19,595 bases of DNA from BOG-1184 sp049514575 (lineage in GTDB: Bacteria > Fibrobacterota > Chitinivibrionia > Chitinivibrionales > Chitinispirillaceae), in assembly GCA_049514575.1 (NCBI GenBank), contig JBEKUX010000055.1, forward strand, positions 1 to 19,595. The letters run 5' to 3'. A model generated the notes under the pieces. It did no database searches. It had not been told where the DNA came from and was given only the letters and a program-made list of their open reading frames with translations. This document shows, in pieces, positions 13,649 through 19,595 of this stretch (the stretch's first letter is position 1; every line of letters begins with the position of its first letter). The translations under genes were made by a program, and so were the position numbers.

Positions 13649-15463
13649 ATGAAAATGCTCCTGCCAAACAAATCGACGGTTCCCTTTCTGACGCTCCTGT
13701 TTCTGCTGTCGGCTGAAACTGTTCCGGCAGTCCAGATAAAGCTCAGCAACGGGACAGTGCTTGTCGGCGATATCGTCTCCCAGAACGACAGTTCCATTGT
13801 CGTACAGATAGGCGAGTCAAAGGTCTCAATTGTAAAAAACATGGTGATTGAAATCGCCGGGCTGGCGGTTGGAACGACTTTTGCTCCGGCTGCCACACCT
13901 GCGCCACAGCATCCGCCCCAAGCCGAGCCGACATTTGTGCCTGTGGCCCAGCCGGCGTTTACACCTCCAATGGCTGGACCGACTCCGTTACCTCTTGACC
14001 AGTCGCCGGCTCCTCTAACGGTACAGCCGCTCTTCGGGCAGGCCCGGCAAGGCGGTGACAGCATGAAGGTGACGTACATTTCCGTGCTGCCCATCGAAAG
14101 TAAAGACATCAGCCCTTCGCTTCTGTCAGTGCTTGCCGACGAATTCCGCAGGAGCTGCAACGAGACCGGTGTTTTCAAGGTCATGGAACGCGGGATAATG
14201 GAAAAAATTCTCAGCGAACAGGCATTTCAGATGACCGGCGCCGTCGACGAGGCGGACATGGTCAAGGTCGGAAAAATTATCGGCGTTTCACGCATCGTGT
14301 CCGCCTCTGTCGTCAAGGTCGCGGACGGCTCCTACGCCGTATCGGCAAAGATGGTCGACGTGGAAAGCGGTTCGATCCTCGGTACTGCCTCGGAAAAACG
14401 CAGCGGCGATTCCTTTGAAGTCATCAAACGGATGCTGAACAATCTGGCGTTCGTGCTGGCCGGAACAACCACGCCGGACCATGAAGAGTACCTGAAAATG
14501 GCGGCAAAGGAGACTGAAGAGCAGCAGAAGGCCGAGAAAATGGGCCAATCGCGGTTTTATTTCTCCGCGGGCGGTTTAGCGGCGTATCCCGTGTACCTTT
14601 TCCAGACCAACGGAGAGACAACGAAACGGGAATATTTTGAAAAAGCCCCGGCATTGACCTCATGGGGAGTGCCGAGCGACATTTTCGATTTCGGGGGCAT
14701 CTGCAACTTCGGAATCAGACTGTCGCCGTCATTGTGGCTGGCCGGTAAGTGCGGTTATTACCGGACCGGCCTGCGTAAGGGATACACTATCGCGAACTAT
14801 TACAATGATACGAGCCTGTATGTGGGCTCGCGCCCGGACACCGCACGGATCGAAGGCCCGGACGATATCCTGAGCCGGAGCGAGCGTTCGTTTGAGGTGA
14901 CAAACCTCGGCATCGGCCTGAAATGGCAGTTTTACCGGAACCCGCGCATAGCGATCGGCGTTACCGTGGTGCCGGAAATCGGCTTCATCACCTGTACGGA
15001 AAACTCATACGATTCGTCGTTCGCCAACAACAATTTATACACGAACGGCGTTTTCATGGGCAAGGAACAGATTTACAGCCAGGAGATACGGCAGACGACG
15101 CTCAAAGGTACCGCGTTCGGGTGCGACCTGGACGGCACGGCTGAAGTCTATCTTTTCAAAAACCTCGGCCTCAACCTGACCTGCGGCCTCAGTTACCTGC
15201 TTTCTGGAACATTGACGGGGAAAACCAGGGTGCAGCGTTACGAAATCGACCGCAGCCCGGTACAGAACACGGTCACCGACACCTCCTACACCGAAAACGC
15301 GGCATTGGTCAAGGGAAATTTTCTGGGCACCGGGGAGTTTTTCCAGATAGAGAACCCTGACGTTAAGCAGAAAGATCCGGACGGAAACCCGGTCACCATC
15401 ACCAAGGCGTTAAAGGAATTCGCCACGTTCCGGATCTCGCTCGGCGTCGTGTACTACTTCTGA
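13649..15463 (+). CDS. CsgG-like domain fused to an outer-membrane beta-barrel
   Basis: A 604-residue exported protein. The signal peptide ends AETVPA (27). Residues 28-70 form a short beta domain (KLSNGTVLVGDIVSQNDSSIVVQIG) like the SH3-type modules of periplasmic proteins. A Pro-rich linker (about 75-130) follows. Residues about 139-272 match the CsgG / LpoB fold: VTYISVLPIE, then LLSVLADEFRRSC, FKVMERGIMEKILSEQAFQ, VGKIIGVSRIVSASVVKV and YAVSAKMVDVESGSIL. Next come an acidic/Lys helix (275-300) and a roughly 300-residue barrel ending RISLGVVYYF, with a C-terminal Phe for BAM. CsgG-fold proteins form outer-membrane export pores or organise OM complexes; here the fold probably sits in the periplasm tethered to its own barrel. 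A strong promoter lies upstream. No ribosome binding site is visible before the ATG. Confidence 0.82.
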   Translation: MKMLLPNKSTVPFLTLLFLLSAETVPAVQIKLSNGTVLVGDIVSQNDSSIVVQIGESKVSIVKNMVIEIAGLAVGTTFAPAATPAPQHPPQAEPTFVPVAQPAFTPPMAGPTPLPLDQSPAPLTVQPLFGQARQGGDSMKVTYISVLPIESKDISPSLLSVLADEFRRSCNETGVFKVMERGIMEKILSEQAFQMTGAVDEADMVKVGKIIGVSRIVSASVVKVADGSYAVSAKMVDVESGSILGTASEKRSGDSFEVIKRMLNNLAFVLAGTTTPDHEEYLKMAAKETEEQQKAEKMGQSRFYFSAGGLAAYPVYLFQTNGETTKREYFEKAPALTSWGVPSDIFDFGGICNFGIRLSPSLWLAGKCGYYRTGLRKGYTIANYYNDTSLYVGSRPDTARIEGPDDILSRSERSFEVTNLGIGLKWQFYRNPRIAIGVTVVPEIGFITCTENSYDSSFANNNLYTNGVFMGKEQIYSQEIRQTTLKGTAFGCDLDGTAEVYLFKNLGLNLTCGLSYLLSGTLTGKTRVQRYEIDRSPVQNTVTDTSYTENAALVKGNFLGTGEFFQIENPDVKQKDPDGNPVTITKALKEFATFRISLGVVYYF

Positions 15464-15476
15464 CAGGAGCAGCCGT

Positions 15477-16388
15477 ATGAAAAAATCCATTGCACTCATG
15501 GCGGCCATCTGCCTCGCCTCTGCGGCGTGCCTGTCGGTGCGGTGCGCGGGTGAAAACGGCGATGCGTTTTCCATTCAGAGAAACCCGGTACTGCCTTCAG
15601 TCAATCCGTACGCGGTCATTGAGGGTATGGGGAGCTTCGGCGTCCCGAACGGCGGCGATCCGGAACTGCTCCTCGGCATGTCGCGCGACACCGTGGCGCT
15701 CATTCTCGGCAGGCCGGCCGACTCTTCGGTGGGACTCATGATCTACCGCTTCAGGGACATCAGTGTTACCGTCAAATACGTCAACAACGCCGCGGCACAG
15801 ATCGAAATAGATTGTGACCGGTGGGTGAGCTTCGACGGCGGCAAGTTCCTCGTCGCCTACGACAACACGAAAAACGACATGGTCGCCCGCTACGGCCAGC
15901 CCGACCGCGACGAAAACCTGACCTGGTGGTACGACGCGCGCGGCATCGGCTTCATCTACGATTATTTTTCGAATCCGCTTCGCATCAAAAAAGCCGTGGT
16001 ATATTACCCGAACGGTCCTCTGGCAGGGCCGGCGGTCTACATCGATTCGCTCTACCTCGCCAATACGGTGGACAACGACGCGGACGGTTACCTGAGTTCG
16101 TTCGATCTCTGTGTCAAGGTCGGGATGCCGGATACAACGCATGATTCGGTGAGCTTCAAGCTTTATTCGCGGTCGCACGGGACAACGGCCTGGGGAACGC
16201 CGTTCATTTCATCGACGAACATATACATTGACACATCGTATGATGTCAAATACGCTTCCATCACCGGGGCCGACAGCGGGAGTGTCGATTATCTCGTGGA
16301 AATGTTTTCGCGCTCCGGCAGCGTCATGCTCGACTCCATGACGCTGTCGGATGTCCGCATCGAAACGCCCGCCGAAGACGGGCTGTAG
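15477..16388 (+). CDS. Secreted or lipoprotein partner with two BamE/SmpA-like halves
   Basis: A 303-residue exported protein. Its signal (MKKSIALMAAICLASAAC) may end in a lipobox-like SAAC with C18, though the -3 residue is atypical. Two related stretches follow: LLLGMSRDTVALILGRPADSS ... MIYRF (64-92) and NDMVARYGQPDRDENLTWWY ... IGFIYDY (133-163). Both have the G-M/D-x-V-x-x-x-x-G-x-P ... W/Y-x-Y layout of BamE/SmpA-like domains, which bind at the outer membrane. A Ca-binding-like loop DNDADGYLSSFD (199-210) leads into a beta-rich C-terminal domain. AGGAG precedes the ATG, 13 nt after the stop of the CsgG-barrel gene, so the two form an operon and probably work together. Exact role unknown. 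Confidence 0.72.
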   Translation: MKKSIALMAAICLASAACLSVRCAGENGDAFSIQRNPVLPSVNPYAVIEGMGSFGVPNGGDPELLLGMSRDTVALILGRPADSSVGLMIYRFRDISVTVKYVNNAAAQIEIDCDRWVSFDGGKFLVAYDNTKNDMVARYGQPDRDENLTWWYDARGIGFIYDYFSNPLRIKKAVVYYPNGPLAGPAVYIDSLYLANTVDNDADGYLSSFDLCVKVGMPDTTHDSVSFKLYSRSHGTTAWGTPFISSTNIYIDTSYDVKYASITGADSGSVDYLVEMFSRSGSVMLDSMTLSDVRIETPAEDGL

Positions 16389-16391
16389 GCG

Positions 16392-16414
16392 GAAAAATTA
16401 CTTCGTAAATTTTC
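16392..16414. terminator. Weak AT-rich hairpin between convergent genes
   Basis: GAAAAATTAC, loop TTC, GTAAATTTTC; nine of ten pairs match. It sits in the short gap between the BamE-like gene and the TIGR02147-like gene and overlaps the stop codon of the latter. No strong GC stem, so its activity as a terminator is uncertain. Confidence 0.3.
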
Positions 16415-16730
16415 TGTATTGAGCGGGCCGGAACTTGTTGAGGATGGAAACCTTCAATGCAGCGCCCATATTCATGCTTGACAAATAAAGCATTACCCGC
16501 AGATAGAGCGCCTCGTTTTTCTTCATCTTAAGAAGCGGCGGAAGCCGGTCGGCCATTTTGCGCGAAAATGATTTTGTACCGTGAAGTGCGCCCCAGATAA
16601 GCCCCTTGTTCGTGCCGAGGTGGTCGGCAAGAAACCCGTAGCTCAACGGCCACGGCGGCATCCTTGACCCCCGGCAGCGGAGCAAATAGAGTTTTGCATC
16701 CGTATACGTGAACACGTCGATCTTGCGCAT
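16398..16730 (-). CDS. Short TIGR02147-like protein (N-terminal DNA-binding-like part only)
   Basis: A 110-residue basic protein starting MRKIDVFTYTDAKLYLLR. The layout (DVFTYTDAKLYL, then LSYGFLADHLGTNKGLIWGALHGTKSFSRKMADRLPPLLKMKKNEALYLRVMLYL) matches the first 100 or so residues of the TIGR02147 family, a helix-turn-helix-like N-terminal region followed by a KLNKKEAEYF-type helix. Full-length members are about 270 residues, so the C-terminal two thirds are absent. The start at 16730 is fixed by GGAGG with 6 nt spacing; a longer frame from 16799 has no ribosome binding site. It may be a stand-alone small regulator or a truncated paralog. The family was named from Fibrobacter succinogenes paralogs, which informs the lineage call. 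DNA binding is inference. Confidence 0.6.
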   Translation of the reverse strand: MRKIDVFTYTDAKLYLLRCRGSRMPPWPLSYGFLADHLGTNKGLIWGALHGTKSFSRKMADRLPPLLKMKKNEALYLRVMLYLSSMNMGAALKVSILNKFRPAQYRKFTK

Positions 16731-17003
16731 AAATTTCCTCCATCTCCTCGTGTTGTTAAAGAAACAGTATCGTTTTTTTAAGTCGTGCCCGCCTGTCAAA
16801 TCACGAAACCCGCCGAATGCAGCCCTCGGCCGCTTTCTGCTCCCGTGATGTCCGTTACTGTGAGATGAACAAGGGTAAGCTGAAGAATACTTTCCACATT
16901 CCCGCTGGTACTAAATATACGATATAGGCCGGAGAACCGCAATGTCCGATCTTCTCTTTAAACGCGGCCAGCGAAAGGAGACGGTATGTGAGGGGGAGAG
17001 CGA

Positions 17004-17996
17004 TCACGGCAAGGGAGTCCTGAATACTCCGCTGGACGTCCCGGCAAAAAGATTCGTTCCGCTCACTGTCAGGGAGAGGACCGTACTGTCAGTTAATCCG
17101 TTATCGGCCAGAGTCCAGCTCGCGCCATTGTCCGTTGAAAGGAACACGCCGCCGTCCGTTCCGGCAAAGAGGTCTGTTCCTCGCGCCACAAGCGCATTGA
17201 CGGTCAAATTTGTCAACCCGTGATCCACCGCAATCCAACTTGCACCGTTGTTCGTTGAGAGGAACACGCCGCCGCCGTACGTTCCAGCAAAGAGGTTCGT
17301 GCCGCTCCCTGCAAGAGACATGACTTCTGTTTCCGTCAACCCATTATTGACCGCGGTCCAGGTCGCGCCGTTGTTCGTGGAAAGGTAGACACCGTCACCG
17401 TCTGTTCCGGCAAAGAGGTTCGTCCCATTCACCACAAGCGCATAGACGGCAGTGCTCGGCAATCCGCTATTGACCGGGGTCCAGCTCGCGCCGTTGTCAG
17501 TGGAACGGAAAACACCGTCATAATACGTCCCGGCAAAGAGGTTCGTGCCGCTCGCCGCCAGCGTATAGACTTCCAGATCCGTCAATCCCGAATCGACCGC
17601 GGTCCAGGTCGCGCCGTTGTTCGTGGAGAGGTAGACACCTTCGCCGTCTGTTCCGGCAAAGAGGTTCGTCCCATTCACCAGAAGCGCATAGACGGTAGCG
17701 CTCGGCAATCCGTTATTGACCGGAGTCCAGCTCGCGCCGTTGTCGGCGGAAAGATAAACACCGTAGTCATATGTTCCTGCATAGAGGTTAGTTCCTGTCA
17801 CTGCATAAGACCAGATATGAATGTCCGGCGGCAATCCGCTGTTACTTGCCGTCCATGGAGACCAGTTCGTCCCATGTGCGTCAAAAGGGTTGTCTCTCTC
17901 GTGGTTCGAACAGCCGGCGAATAGAACAATTCCGGTAATCGCCATGTAAGCCAGCCATGGGACCGTCTTTCGGAATGCGCATACTATTCGTTCCAT
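17004..17996 (-). CDS. Lipoprotein with seven beta-propeller-type (BNR/sortilin-like) repeats
   Basis: A 330-residue lipoprotein. The signal peptide ends with the lipobox LFAGC (C29), then SNHERDNPFD. From residue 52 it is a tandem array of about 41-residue units: NNGLPxxxVYxLxVxGTNLFAGTxGxGVYLSTNNGATWTAV. The units span about 52-93, 94-134, 135-175, 176-216, 217-257, 258-297 and a last, shorter one at 298-330. The STxNGAxW Asp-box is the BNR signature. Seven blades suggest one closed beta-propeller, a ligand- or glycan-binding surface domain. The ATG is preceded by GGGGGAT and lies 17 nt after the stop of the beta-helix gene, so the two form an operon. No catalytic residues are visible; binding or stress-sensor roles are inference. 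Confidence 0.85.
   Translation of the reverse strand: MERIVCAFRKTVPWLAYMAITGIVLFAGCSNHERDNPFDAHGTNWSPWTASNSGLPPDIHIWSYAVTGTNLYAGTYDYGVYLSADNGASWTPVNNGLPSATVYALLVNGTNLFAGTDGEGVYLSTNNGATWTAVDSGLTDLEVYTLAASGTNLFAGTYYDGVFRSTDNGASWTPVNSGLPSTAVYALVVNGTNLFAGTDGDGVYLSTNNGATWTAVNNGLTETEVMSLAGSGTNLFAGTYGGGVFLSTNNGASWIAVDHGLTNLTVNALVARGTDLFAGTDGGVFLSTDNGASWTLADNGLTDSTVLSLTVSGTNLFAGTSSGVFRTPLP
17007..17843 (-). repeat. Tandem 123 bp coding repeats with a 246 bp higher-order period
   Basis: The seven propeller units are visible at the DNA level. The string CCGCGGTCCAGGTCGCG starts at 17351 and again at 17597, exactly 246 bp apart. Units 2 and 4 agree at 36 of 41 residues and units 3 and 5 at 28 of 41, so a two-blade block (residues 94-175 and 176-257) appears to have duplicated. 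Such a block can expand or contract by recombination. Confidence 0.75.
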
Positions 17997-18013
17997 AGAT
18001 ATCCCCCGGACCG

Positions 18014-18916
18014 TCAAAATTTGATGGAAATGGCAAATGCCGCCGCAGATAGGCCGGCAAGCGTATAAAAAATGTTGCGCATTTTTTCGGCATTCCTGAC
18101 CGATTGCCATTCAGCATCGTGTTTAGCGGTATTGTAATTGTTGTCGGCCTTATAATCATCGTAAAGGGTATTAGACCGCACCTGGAAAAGAACCCCTATG
18201 GCCCCGCTCCCTGCGGTAAGAAGGCCGAAGGTTATCCTGCGAAGGTAGCGGCCATGACGGTACTTATCCGTTTTGTCTGTGCCGATTGAGCCGGGAGACG
18301 CCTCTTTATGCGTATCCGCCTGTTTGCCGCTATAGGCCAAAGGTCCGCGCTGCCCGTCGTCCGCTTCCGTTGTAACAGTCGTCATTTCCGGCCAATTGAA
18401 TGAGACAGGCGTGGTTTCCTGCACAAGTATCAACTTCTTCGCTCTCGTAAGAGATGCCGAACCGTTGTGAATGAAGGCAATGTTTTTTAACGATACCTGC
18501 GTAGTATTTGATTCGATATTGAGTCCGAAGGTGCTGTAGGCAATCGTACAATGTTCGAGCGAAATACTTTCGGCCTCATACGTGACTTTTATTCCATTCC
18601 AGTCGTACGCATCGGGCATGGTTTTTGTGTGCGGCACGTCATGGACAGAGGTGAAAACGACGGGTTGTTGAGGAGTACCATTACAGACGAACCTGCCCTG
18701 CACCATGATCCCTGTATAGTTCATGAACCGCAGCACGCTTCCGGGGGCAAACGAGAGCGTTGTTTTGGGAAGGACCACAATATCCCCGGAAATGAGGTAT
18801 TCGCCTGCCTGGTAGTTTCCGGAAATTTCACCGGTCAATTGTTTCTGCGCCAGTGCCCCGTTGGTAACGCCGCCGATTAATACAAGGGAAAAAAATAATC
18901 TCAAAAAGATTTTCAT
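18014..18916 (-). CDS. Exported beta-helix protein with C-terminal membrane hairpin
   Basis: A 300-residue protein. The signal peptide ends GVTNGALA (23). Residues about 28-150 read like short right-handed beta-helix rungs: SGDIVVLPKTTLSFAPGSVLRFMNYTGIMVQGRFVCNG, WNGIKVTYEAESISLEHCTIAYSTFGLNIESN. A Thr/Ser/Asp-rich linker (about 170-222) leads to two hydrophobic segments (about 228-245 and 280-297) joined by a charged, Tyr/Asn/Lys-rich loop, and the protein ends SIKF. The hairpin would anchor it in a membrane with the beta-helix outside; the final Phe does not by itself indicate a barrel. GGAG precedes the ATG. The propeller lipoprotein follows in the same operon. I do not recognise a named family; the helical rungs are a pattern reading, not an alignment. 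Confidence 0.65.
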   Translation of the reverse strand: MKIFLRLFFSLVLIGGVTNGALAQKQLTGEISGNYQAGEYLISGDIVVLPKTTLSFAPGSVLRFMNYTGIMVQGRFVCNGTPQQPVVFTSVHDVPHTKTMPDAYDWNGIKVTYEAESISLEHCTIAYSTFGLNIESNTTQVSLKNIAFIHNGSASLTRAKKLILVQETTPVSFNWPEMTTVTTEADDGQRGPLAYSGKQADTHKEASPGSIGTDKTDKYRHGRYLRRITFGLLTAGSGAIGVLFQVRSNTLYDDYKADNNYNTAKHDAEWQSVRNAEKMRNIFYTLAGLSAAAFAISIKF

Positions 18917-19289
18917 TGTTTCTCCGTCATCCGGTGAAAAAAAGTGTTACTCCTGTGCGCACCATTCTGGAGTAAACAACCACGGGTAAAAAAGATATAA
19001 AAGGTCTGCATAAAAAACAAGGGAAAACACGATATCTGGTTTTGGACTGCTCCCCGTGCGTCGAGATGTTTTCATAAAAAATCAGGTTGATACTGACCGG
19101 CTCGTATTTTTTAATCAAAAGAGCCGGTATGAAGAAACATAGGTATTTCACACTGGAATATAAACAGCTGAGAATAAGAATTCGCCACCTGCCTGCCGAA
19201 GCGGCAACCCAGGTGGCGAATTAAACAAGGCAAGAAAAACGATTTCCCCAAAAAGCCCCTTGATGAGTTCAGGGCATGCGACCGACGCC
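18917..19289. other. Gene-poor gap between the beta-helix gene and the partial secreted gene
   Basis: About 370 bp. It holds the 5' region of the beta-helix operon (minus-strand TTGTTT ... TATATC near 19000 has poor spacing, so no promoter call) and the long hairpin at 19179-19222. A 74-codon minus-strand frame (18927-19151) is low-complexity and has no signal or motif, so I do not call it. Confidence 0.5.
19179..19222 (-). terminator. Perfect 13 bp hairpin, probable terminator of the right-edge gene
   Basis: AATTCGCCACCTG (19179-19191) pairs perfectly with CAGGTGGCGAATT (19210-19222). An inner TGCCG/CGGCA hairpin with an AAG loop sits in between. On the minus strand the second arm is followed by a pyrimidine-rich TTCTTATTCTC, about 70 nt after the stop of the right-edge secreted gene. 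It could also act in both directions. Confidence 0.5.
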
Positions 19290-19595
19290 TCAGTTCACTG
19301 CCGCCACTTTCTGCTCAACCGTAGTGACAGCACCGGCCCCGTTCCTGATTCTTGCGGACAGGAGGTAGGTGCCTGAACGCAGGTTCCCGTGCGTTGACCG
19401 GATCGCAATAGCCTGTTCTTCGCCCTGCAGTGCACTGCCGGCGCGGTGCCCGGTCCAGACGGTCCGTCCCCCAAGGTCAGTAAGGGTGAAGTCGGCCTCC
19501 CGTGCGTTTACCGCGGACGAAAGCGAAAAATACAGCGTCGAATTGCGGACACTCACGTTGCTCAGCGAAGGCATGGCATTGTTTTCCAGCTTCCT
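19290..19595 (-). CDS. C-terminus of a secreted protein with a type IX-like sorting domain (cut by window edge)
   Basis: Only the last 101 residues are in view; the frame is open to the edge (RKLENNAMPSLSNVSV...), so the internal Met at 19574 is not the real start. The sequence FTLTDLGGRTVWTGH ... LRSGTYLLSARIRNGAGAV ... VEQKVAAVN has the beta-strand layout and GTYLL motif of type IX A-type sorting domains (strand, DLxGRxV turn, SGxYxL, final strand). The main body of the protein is off the window, so function cannot be inferred. A hairpin follows its stop. Confidence 0.7.
   Translation of the reverse strand, partial: RKLENNAMPSLSNVSVRNSTLYFSLSSAVNAREADFTLTDLGGRTVWTGHRAGSALQGEEQAIAIRSTHGNLRSGTYLLSARIRNGAGAVTTVEQKVAAVN

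Noticed and set aside
13636..14184. 182-residue minus-strand frame opposite the CsgG-barrel gene
   Set aside because: Ser/Thr/Gly-rich shadow; the plus strand has a signal peptide, promoter and recognisable domains.
15597..16178. 193-residue minus-strand frame opposite the BamE-like gene
   Set aside because: Arg/Val-rich antisense product without motif or ribosome binding site.
16785..16796. TTGACA on the minus strand upstream of the TIGR02147-like gene
   Set aside because: No acceptable -10 at 16-18 nt, so not called as a promoter.
16942..17223. 93-residue plus-strand frame starting after GGAG
   Set aside because: Mostly antisense to the propeller repeats; the product mirrors their periodicity and has no domain.
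17007..17843. Regular repeats that might suggest a CRISPR array
   Set aside because: The 123 bp units are in frame, encode Asp-box propeller blades and have no unique spacers.
18927..19151. 74-codon minus-strand frame upstream of the beta-helix gene
   Set aside because: AT-rich, no ribosome binding site or domain; overlaps the likely promoter region of the operon.

Overview
This window reads as a chromosomal stretch of a Gram-negative bacterium, most likely a member of the Fibrobacterota (Fibrobacter / Chitinispirillia group). Three things point there. There is a short protein resembling the N-terminus of the TIGR02147 family, first defined as a Fibrobacter succinogenes paralogous family. 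Two secreted proteins have C-termini resembling type IX-type sorting domains. The window is also rich in signal-peptide outer-membrane, lipoprotein and beta-repeat proteins. The lineage is inference from family content; no rRNA or tRNA gene is present.

Left part (1-4164, minus strand): the 5' part of xerD, cut by the window edge, lies 1 nt downstream of a glyoxalase-II-like metallo-beta-lactamase-fold hydrolase. A roughly 360 bp gene-poor gap follows, holding a 160 bp element with near-perfect terminal inverted repeats and a terminator-like stem. Next come murB and, overlapping it by 4 nt, a large degenerate-receiver/GAF/HD-GYP cyclic-di-GMP phosphodiesterase candidate, so a signalling gene is translationally coupled to peptidoglycan precursor synthesis.

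Middle (4270-11616): a GT4 glycosyltransferase and an exported nitroreductase-fold protein (plus) converge on a membrane-anchored Ser/Thr kinase followed by a 54-residue glycine-rich membrane protein (minus; too short for most gene callers). The kinase and a small outer-membrane barrel protein diverge from a well-formed pair of sigma-70-like promoters with an inverted repeat between them. Then come a hairpin, a second inverted-repeat element abutting an orphan type IV pilin-like gene, an orphan sensor histidine kinase, an SDR oxidoreductase (minus), a 37-residue secreted peptide ORF and a secreted protein of unknown function.

Right part (11617-19595): a decayed methyltransferase remnant overlaps the 3' end of a secreted protein with three carboxypeptidase-regulatory-like repeats. 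That gene diverges, from clear promoters, from a two-gene operon: a CsgG-like domain fused to an outer-membrane barrel, and a periplasmic or lipoprotein partner with two BamE/SmpA-like halves. These are followed by a short TIGR02147-like gene, a beta-helix membrane protein with a lipoprotein made of seven 41-residue beta-propeller-type repeats (an operon on the minus strand), and the C-terminus of another secreted protein cut by the right edge.

The most interesting candidates are the CsgG-barrel plus BamE-like operon, the beta-helix plus propeller-lipoprotein operon, the HD-GYP/murB coupling, the kinase with its tiny membrane partner, and the two inverted-repeat elements. I see no CRISPR array, defence system, transposase or RNA gene.
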